Shown: positions 37,306-46,618 of the stretch, piece after piece
Layout of the letters: each line of letters starts with the position of its first letter
Position numbering within the stretch: position 1 is the stretch's first letter
Source of the DNA: Bartonella sp. HY038
GTDB lineage: Bacteria; Pseudomonadota; Alphaproteobacteria; Rhizobiales; Rhizobiaceae
Direction of reading: 5' to 3'
Length of the DNA: 64,000 bases
Assembly: GCF_014117425.1 (NCBI RefSeq)
Contig: NZ_CP059725.1
Span: 744,001 to 808,000, forward strand
Notes under the pieces: model-generated
The model's database searches: none
What the model saw: only the letters and a program-made list of their open reading frames with translations
What the model was told of the DNA's origin: nothing
Position numbers and translations under genes: made by a program

Positions 37306-37376
37306 GCATTATCTTGGTAAATTCTAGTAGAAAACCATTTATATTATTTGAATTATAAAAGCTGAAAGTATTATTA

Positions 37377-38684
37377 ATGAGTAATAATTTTTCTCCCCGT
37401 GAAATCGTATCGGAACTTGATCGCTATATTATTGGTCAAAAGGACGCAAAGCGTGCCGTTGCTATTGCTCTTCGTAACCGTTGGCGCCGTTTGCAATTGG
37501 AAAGCCCAATGCGCGAAGAAGTTATGCCAAAAAACATCTTAATGATTGGACCGACAGGCGTTGGTAAAACCGAAATTTCACGCCGTTTGGCGCGTCTTGC
37601 TGGTGCACCTTTTGTAAAAGTTGAAGCAACCAAATTTACTGAAATTGGTTTTGTGGGCCGTGATGTTGAGCAAATTATCCGTGATCTTGTTGAAGTAGCA
37701 ATTAATCTTGTACGTGAAAAAAAGCGCGAAGAAGTTCGCGCTAAAGCCGAAGTTAATGCTGAGGAACGCGTTCTTGATGCGCTGGTTGGTAAAACTGCAA
37801 GTCCTTCAACGCGCGATTCATTCCGCAAAAAATTGCGCGAAGGCGAGCTTAATGACCGCGAGATTGAAGTTGAAGTAAGCGATAATAGCAATTCTGGTGC
37901 GCCAACTTTTGATATTCCGGGTATGCCCGGTGCCCAAATGGGGGTAATGAATATTGCTGACATTTTTGGCAAAATGGGTGGTCGTACCAAAACCCGAAAA
38001 ATGACTGTTGAGGAATCTTTCAAACCATTAATGACCGATGAGTCAGATAAATTATTGGATGAAGAACAAGTCGTTCAGGAAGCATTACGCCTTACAGAAA
38101 ATGAAGGCATTGTGTTTATCGATGAGATAGACAAAATTGCCGTAAAGAACTCTTCGTCTACTAATACGCCGCGTGAAGGCGTGCAACGTGATCTTTTGCC
38201 ATTGATTGAAGGAACAACCGTTTCAACTAAGCATGGGCAAGTTAAAACTGATCATATTTTATTTATTGCATCGGGTGCGTTCCATATTTCTAAGCCATCG
38301 GATCTATTGCCAGAATTGCAGGGGCGTTTGCCTATTCGTGTTGAATTAAATGCGCTAACCCGTGAGGATTTCCGTGCAATTTTGACCGAGCCAGAGGCTA
38401 GCCTTATCAAGCAATATATAGCTTTGATGAAAACTGAAGGCGTAACGTTAGAATTTGCCGAAGATGGTATTGATGCTTTGGCCGATATTGCTGTCGATCT
38501 AAATTCTACGATCGAGAATATTGGTGCAAGGCGTTTGCAAACGGTTATGGAACGTGTTTTGGATGAAATTTCCTTTGCAGCCCCAGATCGCGCCAATACT
38601 AGTCTTACCATTGACGCTGATTATGTGAAAAAGTCAGTTGGTGACCTTGCTGCCAATACTGATTTATCGCGCTTCATTTTGTAA
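37377..38684 (+). CDS. hslU: HslUV protease ATPase subunit HslU
   Basis: The AAA+ unfoldase that feeds HslV. 435 residues: N-domain [20 protein letters not shown], Walker [14 protein letters not shown], the pore motif [14 protein letters not shown] (GYVG-type loop, with Phe), the inserted I-domain (about 110-235), Walker [13 protein letters not shown], and sensor regions near [12 protein letters not shown] and [13 protein letters not shown]. The C-terminus DLSRFIL matches the HslV-activating tail of the family. The ribosome-binding site is weak, suggesting coupling with hslV. A terminator follows at 38702. Confidence 0.96.
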   Translation: MSNNFSPREIVSELDRYIIGQKDAKRAVAIALRNRWRRLQLESPMREEVMPKNILMIGPTGVGKTEISRRLARLAGAPFVKVEATKFTEIGFVGRDVEQIIRDLVEVAINLVREKKREEVRAKAEVNAEERVLDALVGKTASPSTRDSFRKKLREGELNDREIEVEVSDNSNSGAPTFDIPGMPGAQMGVMNIADIFGKMGGRTKTRKMTVEESFKPLMTDESDKLLDEEQVVQEALRLTENEGIVFIDEIDKIAVKNSSSTNTPREGVQRDLLPLIEGTTVSTKHGQVKTDHILFIASGAFHISKPSDLLPELQGRLPIRVELNALTREDFRAILTEPEASLIKQYIALMKTEGVTLEFAEDGIDALADIAVDLNSTIENIGARRLQTVMERVLDEISFAAPDRANTSLTIDADYVKKSVGDLAANTDLSRFIL

Positions 38685-38701
38685 TTTTTTATAAAAATAT
38701 T

Positions 38702-38740
38702 CTGCCCCAACGAGATTAAACCTTGGGGCAGATTTTTTAC
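38702..38740 (+). terminator. Intrinsic terminator of hslVU
   Basis: CTGCCCCAA (38702-38710) and TTGGGGCAG (38723-38731), perfect 9-bp stem, then ATTTTTTAC. Confidence 0.88.
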
Positions 38741-38773
38741 TTAATTACTGCCATACAGGGTAGCATAATTGCC

Positions 38774-39412
38774 ATGAAAGAAAAATTTCAGGATTTTATT
38801 GCACCCTTGGGTGTTAAAAACATTCCTTTTGGAGCTTTTTACAATTTTCCCCATGCTTTAAGATTTGAACTGGGTATTGGTGAAAATAGAATAAAGCGGA
38901 TGGTATCTGCATTTGATCGCGCAAGAGCGATTTGTAATCATATTTTAGAGATGCAGATAGATGAAATCTATGCTGTTTTTCGCATTATCGATGAAAAGCG
39001 AAGATCATTCAATAAACAGCGATTTTTTGAAACTATGTTGGATTATCTAAATATTAAGGCAGACGATTTTATAAATTTAGGCATCGTTGAAATGCCTGAT
39101 GGATTTAACAATGATGATGATAGTTTATGCTGCTATTGGTATGCGGTTAAATTAAAAAGTCTGGAAGATATAGATGGATTTTTATGGTTTCCTGTAAGTG
39201 CAGAAATGGGATTTAAGCCAATATTACTTGCAGATCTTTACATTTATGATCGCAAAAATGCTATTTTAATTCATCCCTATGATGATCGAGGAATGGATGT
39301 AATTGCTGCCCAAAAACAAAGTTTAGTTAGACTTTACCAAGATTTTAATGGTTGGTTGTTAGATTATAATAGAACAAAAATGGATGAAAACTTTGCTTCT
39401 TTCAGTGATTAA
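38774..39412 (+). CDS. DUF3885 protein
   Basis: A 212-residue soluble protein resembling DUF3885: HALRFELGIGENRIKRMVSAF near the N-terminus, SAFDRARAICNHI, and the C-terminal LADLYIYDRKNAILIHPYDDRGMDVI, LYQDFNGWLLDYNR. Function unknown; related proteins occur near polymorphic toxin/immunity loci in other bacteria, but no toxin is seen here. An upstream in-frame TTG at 38723 lies inside the hslU terminator, so ATG 38774 is used; its ribosome-binding site is weak. Convergent with the CDF transporter gene. Confidence 0.65.
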   Translation: MKEKFQDFIAPLGVKNIPFGAFYNFPHALRFELGIGENRIKRMVSAFDRARAICNHILEMQIDEIYAVFRIIDEKRRSFNKQRFFETMLDYLNIKADDFINLGIVEMPDGFNNDDDSLCCYWYAVKLKSLEDIDGFLWFPVSAEMGFKPILLADLYIYDRKNAILIHPYDDRGMDVIAAQKQSLVRLYQDFNGWLLDYNRTKMDENFASFSD

Positions 39413-39448
39413 CCCAATTATTATATTATGCAAAATAATAAACCGCTT

Positions 39449-40414
39449 TTAACTATTATTGGCAATTTCTGCGGCATTCATATTATCTTCTTGTTTTTTC
39501 CACGCACCAGCCGTTTGTGGTTTCACAAAAAATCGCACTATTTCAGGAATGGCTTGTTTTAGTTCAACTTCCAATCGCTCAACACAATTTTCAATTTCCG
39601 GTGCGGTCAAATGATCTTCAAATTCAAGACTTAGATTAACAAGAATCTGATGTGATCCAAGTTGTGCTGTTAAAACGCCGTTGACCTTTTGCACGTCTTT
39701 ATCTTTTGAAGCAATATTGATAATTGTTGCTTGCATTTCAGGCAATGCCTGCTCACCCACTAAAAGCCCCTTACATTCTCGTGCTAAAAATATGGCTGTT
39801 AAAGCCAATACTAAACCGATGCCCATAGAAGCTATGCCATCATAAATAGGATTATGGGTTACAACACTTGCGGTAATTCCTATACCCGCTATAAATAGAC
39901 CTAGTAAGGCTGCGCTATCTTCAAACAACACTGAAAAAACCGTAGGATCCTTTGATTGCCTTACTGCCGCAAAATAGCCGAGCTGCCCTTTTTGCATGCG
40001 AAAGGCGCGTAGAGCAACAAACCATGATGCCCCTTCAAAAATAATAGAAGCACCAATAACAATATAGTTCACAAAAACATCGCGTATTGGTTCAGGGTTT
40101 AAGACATGGATAATGCCTTGATAAAAGGAAACACCGGCGCCAAGCGCAAAAACCAATAGAGCTACAATGAAACTCCAAAAATATAGCTCTCTGCCATAAC
40201 CAAAAGGATGGGTGCGGTCGGCAGTGAGGGCGGCGCGCTTTAAGCCATAAAGCAATAATAATTCATTGCCAGTATCGGTAAGTGAGTGTACGCCTTCGGA
40301 CATCATCGCTGACGAGCCAGTAAAAAAGGCCGCAAAAAATTTGGTCATCGCTATAAAGAAATTACCAGCAAGCGCCGCATAAACTACAGTTTTTGAGCCT
40401 TTTGGTGTCGCCAT
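39449..40414 (-). CDS. Cation diffusion facilitator (CDF) transporter
   Basis: A 321-residue inner-membrane divalent-cation/proton antiporter. Four to six transmembrane helices fill about residues 10-205, with the metal-site patterns MMSEGVHSLTDTGNE (helix II) and DSAALLGLFIAGIG (helix V), followed by a cytoplasmic domain (about 215-305). The sequence resembles the SLC30A9/ZnT9-like branch of CDF. Likely zinc, iron or manganese export; the ion is not determinable. ATG 40414 is preferred over GTG 40432 because AAGGA sits 8 bases before it. First gene downstream in the minus-strand run with mltB, HAD and pgi. Confidence 0.85.
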   Translation of the reverse strand: MATPKGSKTVVYAALAGNFFIAMTKFFAAFFTGSSAMMSEGVHSLTDTGNELLLLYGLKRAALTADRTHPFGYGRELYFWSFIVALLVFALGAGVSFYQGIIHVLNPEPIRDVFVNYIVIGASIIFEGASWFVALRAFRMQKGQLGYFAAVRQSKDPTVFSVLFEDSAALLGLFIAGIGITASVVTHNPIYDGIASMGIGLVLALTAIFLARECKGLLVGEQALPEMQATIINIASKDKDVQKVNGVLTAQLGSHQILVNLSLEFEDHLTAPEIENCVERLEVELKQAIPEIVRFFVKPQTAGAWKKQEDNMNAAEIANNS

Positions 40415-40460
40415 TATCGGATTTCCTTGCACTATGGCTGAAATGGATTGTTGCCTTTAA

Positions 40461-41711
40461 TTAAAGAGCTTTCAATGTCTTTTGGCTTGGATAGCAATCT
40501 GCAGCTAAGCCGTTTTTTTGCTGCCATTCACCTATGGAGCGGCGTGTTTTAAATCCTGCCAAACCATCAGCCTTGCCGATGTCATAGCCTTGTTTTTGCA
40601 AATATTGTTGGATTTTTAAAACATCAGAGCGCAGCGTAACATCAACATTTTGCCATTTTGCGAAAAATTGCGACGTGCCACCAATGCCATCAGCGACATG
40701 GCCAATATAAACGGCATAAAGATCGCTCATATTATAGCTTTTAATGACATAGAAATTGGGTGTCACCAAAAAGGCAGGCCCAAAGCGACCCGCTGGCATT
40801 AATAAAGAAGCTGGCGTTTTTAGATCCGTATTTGAAAAATTGCGCCTATCGGCACGCTTGACGCCAAGTTGCTGCCACTCAGCAAGGCTTTTTCGCATGT
40901 CTGGCCCTTCCAATGCGCAAGAAACGCTTTGCGGCAAAATCACCTCATACCCCCAGTTAAATTTACTATCCCAACCTTCCAGCTTTAGATAATTGGCAAT
41001 GGATGCAAGGCTATCAGGAACGCTTTGCCAAATATCGCGATGGCCATCACCATCAAAATCAACCGCATGTTTCAAATAGGAACTTGGCATGAATTGTGGT
41101 TGTCCTAAAGCACCCGCCCAAGAGCTTTTTAATTCATTGGCATTTATATAATTTTTTTCAACAATAATAAGTGCGCTTAACAACTCACTTTGAAACATCT
41201 CTTTACGGGTTGCCATAAAGGCTTTGGTTGCTAAAACCTCAAAAGCATCGTAGGGAATTTTTACACTGCCATAGGCTGTTTCTCTTCCCCAAATTGCAAG
41301 TATAATATTTTCTGGCACGCCATAGCGTGTCTTAATTTGTGATAATAATTGCCCATATTGGCTTTTACGTTTCTTACCACCATTGACAATAATTTTAATT
41401 TTTTGCTCATCAAAATAGCGGGCAGGGGAGGAAAATTCTGCCTGAGTTTGTGGCTTTTGCGGCTTAGGTGCAGCGCCCGGTATAACAAGATTAGGCAGTT
41501 TCCAATTGATTTTAACATTCTTCAACGCGCTATCAAAGGTTTGGCGGCTGATACCATTGGCTTTAGCAATGGGCCAAAAATCATTTTCTAGCCATTGCTG
41601 AAAGCTTTTTTCAATTTGTGGCTTGTTGACTTGTGCAAAAGCCGTTGCACTTAAGCTAAACAGACAAAGGCATATAATGATAAAATAAGATTTTATGCTC
41701 CATAGTCTCAT
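40461..41711 (-). CDS. Lytic murein transglycosylase, MltB type
   Basis: A 416-residue exported peptidoglycan lyase. Signal peptide at 1-26 (ATAFAQ), an SLT_2/MltB domain (about 30-340) with catalytic Glu in ILAIWGRETAYGSVKIPYDA and the conserved AGALGQPQFMPSSYLKHAVD, DFDGDGHRDIWQS, and a C-terminal PG_binding_1 domain (about 350-410, IQQYLQKQGYDIGKADGLAG). No lipobox, so probably soluble in the periplasm (not the lipoprotein MltB itself). AAGGAAA precedes the ATG. The next gene downstream on the minus strand is the CDF transporter, 46 bp after its stop. Confidence 0.88.
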   Translation of the reverse strand: MRLWSIKSYFIIICLCLFSLSATAFAQVNKPQIEKSFQQWLENDFWPIAKANGISRQTFDSALKNVKINWKLPNLVIPGAAPKPQKPQTQAEFSSPARYFDEQKIKIIVNGGKKRKSQYGQLLSQIKTRYGVPENIILAIWGRETAYGSVKIPYDAFEVLATKAFMATRKEMFQSELLSALIIVEKNYINANELKSSWAGALGQPQFMPSSYLKHAVDFDGDGHRDIWQSVPDSLASIANYLKLEGWDSKFNWGYEVILPQSVSCALEGPDMRKSLAEWQQLGVKRADRRNFSNTDLKTPASLLMPAGRFGPAFLVTPNFYVIKSYNMSDLYAVYIGHVADGIGGTSQFFAKWQNVDVTLRSDVLKIQQYLQKQGYDIGKADGLAGFKTRRSIGEWQQKNGLAADCYPSQKTLKAL

Positions 41712-41744
41712 TATAAAATTTCCTTTTAATCTGTAAAACTTGCT

Positions 41745-42479
41745 TTAGTTGTGATCTATGGTGTTTATCAGCCAATGGGATAATTCCACCACCGATGGAA
41801 ATAATAAGTCACAATTGTTTTGCAACTGCTCTTTGCTGCCAGTGCCGGATAATACGCCAATTGCAAGACCTGCATTGGCGTTGCGTGCGGCGCTTATGTC
41901 GTGATTATTGTCGCCAATCATGGCAATTTCATCAAGATTAAGTCGCGTTGTTTTGCTAAAAAGCATAATTTGATCGCCTGCCGGCTTAGCATTTTCAACT
42001 GAGTCCCAACCGATAATTTCGCTAAAATATTCTTGCCAGCCAAATTTTTCGACGCATTTTTTTGCACTTAATTCAGAATCATTCGTGGCAATGCCAAGGA
42101 TATAACCTTGTTGTTTTAGTGCTTTTAAACTTTGGCTAATACCATCAATTTCGCAGACATAGAGCATAGATCTTTCTGCTCCATGATTGCGGTATTCAAG
42201 CACTTTATTATCAAGTGCTATGCCGTCAAGTTCAGGATGCCATAATTTGACAAGGTCAAGCAATGAACCAGATGCCATTGGACTGTCGCCCTTAAAACGT
42301 TCTGTTGTAAAATCATAACCACCTAATTCTAAAAGGTAGCACGCTTTATCATCATTGCCATTGGCTGCCATTAAGGCTTGCTCATAGGCGATAGCAAACC
42401 ATGTCTTTTCAAAGTCGATTAATGTACCATCCTTGTCAAATAGTAGGCCACGAATTTTTTTAGCTTTTAAAATAGGCAT
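41745..42479 (-). CDS. HAD-family phosphatase, phosphoglycolate phosphatase-like
   Basis: A 244-residue haloacid-dehalogenase hydrolase. Motif I LLFDKDGTLIDF (nucleophile Asp and general-acid Asp), motif II Asn-Asp in LGIATNDSELS, motif III Lys in NAKPAGDQIM, motif IV MIGDNNHDISAARNA. A helical cap lies between motifs I and II. It resembles Gph, which dephosphorylates 2-phosphoglycolate, but HAD substrate calls from sequence are unsafe. ATG 42479 is used; ATG 42497 is also in frame and neither has a strong ribosome-binding site. Downstream of pgi by 90-110 bp on the same strand. Confidence 0.78.
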   Translation of the reverse strand: MPILKAKKIRGLLFDKDGTLIDFEKTWFAIAYEQALMAANGNDDKACYLLELGGYDFTTERFKGDSPMASGSLLDLVKLWHPELDGIALDNKVLEYRNHGAERSMLYVCEIDGISQSLKALKQQGYILGIATNDSELSAKKCVEKFGWQEYFSEIIGWDSVENAKPAGDQIMLFSKTTRLNLDEIAMIGDNNHDISAARNANAGLAIGVLSGTGSKEQLQNNCDLLFPSVVELSHWLINTIDHN

Positions 42480-42587
42480 ATCATTACCAAAATACATCCA
42501 AAATCATTTTTTAAACACATAGCGTGTTTAATCCATTTAGGTTAATCAGCGCTGCATTTTTACAGTGCAACGCTTGTTTCCTTTAGT

Positions 42588-44237
42588 TTATTTATTGCGT
42601 TTGGCCTTAATATGCGCCAAAAGTCCAAGGGTAGAGCTGTCGCGATTTTCTGCTTTTTTCTCGCCGCTTATCATGGGCAATAATTCAGTTGCCATGGCTT
42701 TGCCCAATTCAACTCCCCATTGGTCAAAGGAATTAATATTCATTAACACGCCTTCAACAAAAACCCGATGTTCGTATAAAGCGATTAAGCGGCCAAGGGC
42801 GTAAGGGGTGAGCAAATCTTGCATCAAGGTTAGTGTAGGGCGGTTGCCGTCAAATTCCTTATGTGGGCAAAGGTTTTTCGCATCATTTTTGCTCATGCCT
42901 TGCTGTTCAAGCTCGTCACAAACAGATTTTTCATTTTTGCCAACCATTAAGGCTTCTGATTGCGCCAAGCAATTGGCAAGCAGCATATCATGCTGGCGTT
43001 GTAGTTTTGGCTCATGGCCATTCACTGCAACGATAAATTCAATCGGAATAATATCTGTGCCCTGATGTAAAAGCTGGAAAAATGCATGCTGGGCATTTGT
43101 GCCAGGTTCGCCCCAAACCTGAGGACCAGTTGGTGTGGTTACCGGCTTACCGTTAAGGTCGATATGTTTGCCATTTGATTCCATGTCAAGCTGTTGCAAA
43201 TAGGCTGGGAAACGCTGTAAACGCTCTTCATAGGGAATGATAGCACGTGCAGGATAATTACAAATAACACGATGCCAATAGCCAACCAAACCAAGCATCA
43301 TTGGCAAATTGGTATTAAGCGGAGCATCTTTAAAATGCATATCCATGGCATGGGCACCAGCAAGGAATTTTTTAAATTGTTGGGCGCCAATTGCTAGCAT
43401 TAACGAAAGGCCAATGGCCGACCAAATGGAATAGCGACCGCCAACCCAGTTCCAAAAACCAAAGGTTCGCTCATGGTCAATGCCAAATTCTGATACTTTA
43501 TCAAGGGCAGTTGATACCGCTGCAAAATGCTTGGCAACCGCTTCTTCGCCAAGGGCGTTGCAAATCCATTGCCGTGCCACGCGGGCATTGGTCATGGTTT
43601 CAGCCGTGGTAAAGGTTTTGGACGATATGATGATTAATGTTGCCGCAGGATCAAGCGGTTTTAAGACATCAGCAATATTTGCGCCATCCACATTGGAGAC
43701 AAAATGACATCTTGGGCCATCATGATAAGGTTTTAACGCGGCCGTTGCCATACGTGGCCCAAGGTCAGAGCCACCAATGCCGATATTGACAATATCAGTA
43801 AAGGCTTTGCCACCGGTGCCATTAATATCGCCATCGCGCACTGCTGTTGAAAATTTAGCCATATGATTTAATACGTCATGGACATCTTCAACAATATTTT
43901 TATCGCCCAGGATAATTTCGCTGTCTTCTGGCATGCGCAGTGCAATGTGAAGGACCGCGCGCTTTTCTGTAATATTGATCTGGTCGCCGCGATACATGGC
44001 ATTACGGTGGCCAACAATATCTGCCGCATGGGCAAGGTCATCAAGCAGGCAAAGGGCTTTTTGGCTTAATGCAGTTTTTGAATAGTCAAATAATAGGTCT
44101 TCAAAATTGAGCGAGAATTTTTCGAAACGTTGCGGATCATTTTGAAATGAGGCGCGTATATCAAAGGACGCGTCATTTTCTGCGTATGCTTTTAATGCGG
44201 TCAATGCTTTGTCAAACTGAGCTGCATCACGTGCCAT
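42588..44237 (-). CDS. pgi: Glucose-6-phosphate isomerase
   Basis: Interconverts glucose 6-phosphate and fructose 6-phosphate. The 549-residue protein has the sugar-phosphate loop VNIGIGGSDLGPRM, signature GGRYSIWSAIGLSLMLAIG, catalytic Glu in QLDMESNGKH, His in WGEPGTNAQHAFFQLLHQG, and Lys in QWGVELGKAMATEL. ATG 44237 is chosen over GTG 44246 because GGGAG lies 8 bases before it. It heads the minus-strand run pgi-HAD-mltB-CDF. A 9-bp imperfect hairpin (42548-42574) lies after its stop but has no clear U-run on the minus strand. Confidence 0.95.
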   Translation of the reverse strand: MARDAAQFDKALTALKAYAENDASFDIRASFQNDPQRFEKFSLNFEDLLFDYSKTALSQKALCLLDDLAHAADIVGHRNAMYRGDQINITEKRAVLHIALRMPEDSEIILGDKNIVEDVHDVLNHMAKFSTAVRDGDINGTGGKAFTDIVNIGIGGSDLGPRMATAALKPYHDGPRCHFVSNVDGANIADVLKPLDPAATLIIISSKTFTTAETMTNARVARQWICNALGEEAVAKHFAAVSTALDKVSEFGIDHERTFGFWNWVGGRYSIWSAIGLSLMLAIGAQQFKKFLAGAHAMDMHFKDAPLNTNLPMMLGLVGYWHRVICNYPARAIIPYEERLQRFPAYLQQLDMESNGKHIDLNGKPVTTPTGPQVWGEPGTNAQHAFFQLLHQGTDIIPIEFIVAVNGHEPKLQRQHDMLLANCLAQSEALMVGKNEKSVCDELEQQGMSKNDAKNLCPHKEFDGNRPTLTLMQDLLTPYALGRLIALYEHRVFVEGVLMNINSFDQWGVELGKAMATELLPMISGEKKAENRDSSTLGLLAHIKAKRNK

Positions 44238-44423
44238 ATTATCCACTCCCGTTCATAGGATTTATTGTTAAAACAATTAAATAAAATTTTTGTTGAAACT
44301 CTATCAGTAAATGTCGCGATAAAATAGTTTATAGTAATCGATTAAAAGATAAATGACATTTTTGTGCCAGTTTTCCGTAATAAACACAATTTTGATATTA
44401 TTTAGAAAAGATTGTGGATTTGC

Positions 44424-44888
44424 ATGGAAATACGAGGTGAAGAGCACATTGCAGCTAGCCCTGACGCGGTTTGGCGTACGTTGAATGATACAACTTTACT
44501 AATTGATTGTATTCCTGGTTGTGAAAAATTAGAGCGGATATCTGAACATTTGATTGAGGCAACGATCGTGGTTCATTTAAGCCTAATTAAATTGCGCTTT
44601 CACGGGCGGTTAATTTTGTCTAATTTAAATCCACCCTATTCTTATACAATTGCTGGCGAAGGCGAGGGGTCTGTATCAGGTCTTGCAACTGGCAAAACTG
44701 ACGTTAGCCTTGTGGCTGATGGTGATGGTACCATATTGAGCTATGTGATGTATGGGTCAGCTGAAGGGAAAATTGCCAAATTGGGTTCCGCTCTTTTGGC
44801 AGGTGTTGCGCGAAAAATTGCGGATAAGTTTTTTGCAAATGTTTCAAAAGTAGCAAGTACATTGCCTAATATGAATCTTGTAAACTGA
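44424..44888 (+). CDS. CoxG-like SRPBCC-family protein
   Basis: A 154-residue START/SRPBCC-fold protein of the CoxG type (carbon monoxide dehydrogenase subunit G): MEIRGEEHIAASPDAVWRTL, CIPGCEKLERI, and GKTDVSLVADGDGTILSYVM. CoxG helps tether CO dehydrogenase to the membrane in carboxydotrophs. Here there are no cox structural genes nearby, so the role is probably different and unknown. ATG 44424 is chosen because the conserved fold starts right after it. It is followed 11 bp later by the DUF1287 gene, probably in one operon. Confidence 0.78.
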   Translation: MEIRGEEHIAASPDAVWRTLNDTTLLIDCIPGCEKLERISEHLIEATIVVHLSLIKLRFHGRLILSNLNPPYSYTIAGEGEGSVSGLATGKTDVSLVADGDGTILSYVMYGSAEGKIAKLGSALLAGVARKIADKFFANVSKVASTLPNMNLVN

Positions 44889-44899
44889 AAGATAAATAT

Positions 44900-45535
44900 A
44901 TGACTTTGAAACGCCGTGATTTATTATCATTTGGCTTGCGGGTTGGTTTGGGATTAAGTTTTGTACCACTCTTTTTGTTGGGTAATAGTGTAAAGGCTAA
45001 TCCACAACAAAATGAGCGGCGTGCATTAATGCTGATAGATGCGGCGCGCGCGCAAATTGGTGTTACAAGGTTTTATAGTGGAGCTTACCAAAAAATATCC
45101 TTTCCCAATGGTGATATTGACCGTAGCATCGGCGTTTGCACCGATGTGGTGATTAGGGCTTATCGTGATGCTTTTCAATATGATTTACAAAAGCATGTGC
45201 ATGAAGATATGGCAGGTAATTTTGGACAATATCCTAAAATTTGGGGTTTAAAGACGACCGATCGCAATATTGACCACCGCCGCGTGCCTAATTTACAAAC
45301 ATTTTTTGCAAGAAAAAACGCGCGTATTCATTCAAAGCTTGATATGGCTAATTTGCAAGCAGGCGATATTGTCACTCAAATGGTCAATGAAAAGCTGCCG
45401 CATATCGTTATTATATCAAACAGAAAAAATGCTAATGGTATTCCTTTGGTCATTCATAATATCGGCCGTGGCACACAAGAGGAAGACCGCTTGTTAGAGT
45501 TTCCCCAAACGGGTCATTATCGCTTTTTTAGCTAA
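44900..45535 (+). CDS. DUF1287 protein (NlpC/P60-like fold), exported
   Basis: A 211-residue exported protein. The N-terminus LKRRDLLSFGLRVGLGLSF reads like a Tat signal (twin Arg), with cleavage near VKANPQ. The DUF1287 domain has RSIGVCTDVVIRAYRDAFQYD with the presumed catalytic Cys and, further on, KLPHIVIISNRKN with the His. Related proteins are papain-like amidase folds suggested to act on cell-wall or lipid amides; activity here is not shown. Eleven bases after the CoxG-like gene. Confidence 0.75.
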   Translation: MTLKRRDLLSFGLRVGLGLSFVPLFLLGNSVKANPQQNERRALMLIDAARAQIGVTRFYSGAYQKISFPNGDIDRSIGVCTDVVIRAYRDAFQYDLQKHVHEDMAGNFGQYPKIWGLKTTDRNIDHRRVPNLQTFFARKNARIHSKLDMANLQAGDIVTQMVNEKLPHIVIISNRKNANGIPLVIHNIGRGTQEEDRLLEFPQTGHYRFFS

Positions 45536-46045
45536 ATTTTTGGCGATGCTAAATTTTTAGCGATGATTGTATGGCATAATGGGTTGTGAGACTGATGCTA
45601 GCCGCGTTTTTTTAAAACTTTTAGTTTTATGCTTGTAGTTTTATGAAGCAGGTGCCAATGGGTCGCGGTCTTACTTAAATTAGCTAAATAGATACCAACA
45701 ATATTCAAAGTGCAGTGCCCAAGATTGTTGCTATATTTATGGGTGAATTATAACTCATCTTCATTGAATTCGTTTTTGAAGCTCTTTTAGGTTTAGCAAT
45801 AATTATCATCCCATTATTGCTATTATCAGCATATTACTACGTTCAAATTATCAAATCCATACCTTGAGTAATAAATGACAATGAAACCCCATTTTTTACG
45901 GCGTATAGAAAATCTGTAAAAAATCATTATTGCTATTGCAAATCATTTGCAATATTGCCAAAAATAAAATGAAGCTGATTTCAAATGTTTCATTTGTGCC
46001 TTTGGGATCAAAAGCAAGCTCCTTTTATATGAATTTATGAAATGA
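45536..46045. other. Intergenic region before the Irr-like gene
   Basis: About 510 bp without a gene. It contains an imperfect 17-bp tandem duplication (AAATTTTTGGCGATGCT / AAATTTTTAGCGATGAT near 45533-45566) and the perfect palindrome at 45935. Confidence 0.45.
45935..45953. promoter_or_regulatory. Perfect 19-bp palindrome, probable Fur-family box
   Basis: ATTGCAAAT-C-ATTTGCAAT, 9-bp arms, 93 bases before the ATG of the Irr-like gene. It resembles the TGCAAAT/ATTTGCA boxes described for Fur-superfamily regulators such as Mur in Rhizobiales (from memory). It may be an autoregulatory or metal-responsive operator. Confidence 0.5.
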
Positions 46046-46543
46046 ATGGTTTGGCATCCAATGTTATATATTCCTGAAGAAATAAGAAAAGGTTTGCTCT
46101 CTCAGCAAGTCATAACCTCCAAACAAAAACAAGCAATTGCGAACATGCTGCGGTCGGTCGATGTGCGCCCAACGCGACCAAGGCTCATCGTTGCCCATTG
46201 TCTTTTTCGCGAAAAAAATAGGCGAGTTACCCCTGATGAGCTATATCGTGAAGTGACCGATGGGCGGCTGTTTATCTCACTTGCAACCGTCTATAATTGT
46301 CTTAACTTATTTGCGAGCGTTGGTCTTTTGCGCAAATATAGCATCACCGGTGATAAGACTTATTTCGATACCAATGTTGATGGCCACCGCTTTTTTTATT
46401 GCAGTGATAGTGATGCCATTTTGCCACTTGCGGTACCTACACTTTCACTTGTTGGCCAGCCGGATATCCCCGATGGATTTTACCTAGATAAGGTGGATAT
46501 CATTATTCATTTAAAACAAAAGGATTGCAAAGGGCAGAGGTAA
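46046..46543 (+). CDS. Fur-family regulator, Irr-like
   Basis: A 165-residue Fur-superfamily regulator closest to Irr, the haem- and iron-responsive regulator of Rhizobiales. The winged helix reads VRPTRPRLIVAHCLF and ISLATVYNCLNLFASVGLLRK, and the Irr hallmark TYFDTNVDGHRFFYC is recognisable. The usual triple-His haem/metal patch (HHHFF) is reduced to GHRFF, and the structural-zinc CxxC pair of Fur is absent, so metal or haem sensing may differ. A perfect palindrome lies upstream. It is followed by a 191-residue unknown protein and a PNPOx-like gene on the same strand. The ribosome-binding site is weak. Confidence 0.8.
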   Translation: MVWHPMLYIPEEIRKGLLSQQVITSKQKQAIANMLRSVDVRPTRPRLIVAHCLFREKNRRVTPDELYREVTDGRLFISLATVYNCLNLFASVGLLRKYSITGDKTYFDTNVDGHRFFYCSDSDAILPLAVPTLSLVGQPDIPDGFYLDKVDIIIHLKQKDCKGQR

Positions 46544-46618
46544 TTTCGGGAAGAAAGGCCGTTGTGGTGGATAAAATATTTCCCAATTTTAATGACAATC
46601 AATTAAAGAGATGAAATT

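Noticed and set aside
37436..38023. 195-codon minus-strand ORF opposite hslU
   Set aside because: Ser/Arg-rich antisense reading of hslU, which is intact and conserved on the other strand.
42548..42574. Hairpin after pgi as a terminator
   Set aside because: The stem has a mismatch and no U-run follows on the minus strand, and the HAD gene continues on the same strand 90-110 bp later.
45533..45566. Imperfect 17-bp tandem duplication after the DUF1287 gene
   Set aside because: Only two copies with mismatches in AT-rich spacer; noted in the gap entry but too weak to call a repeat feature.
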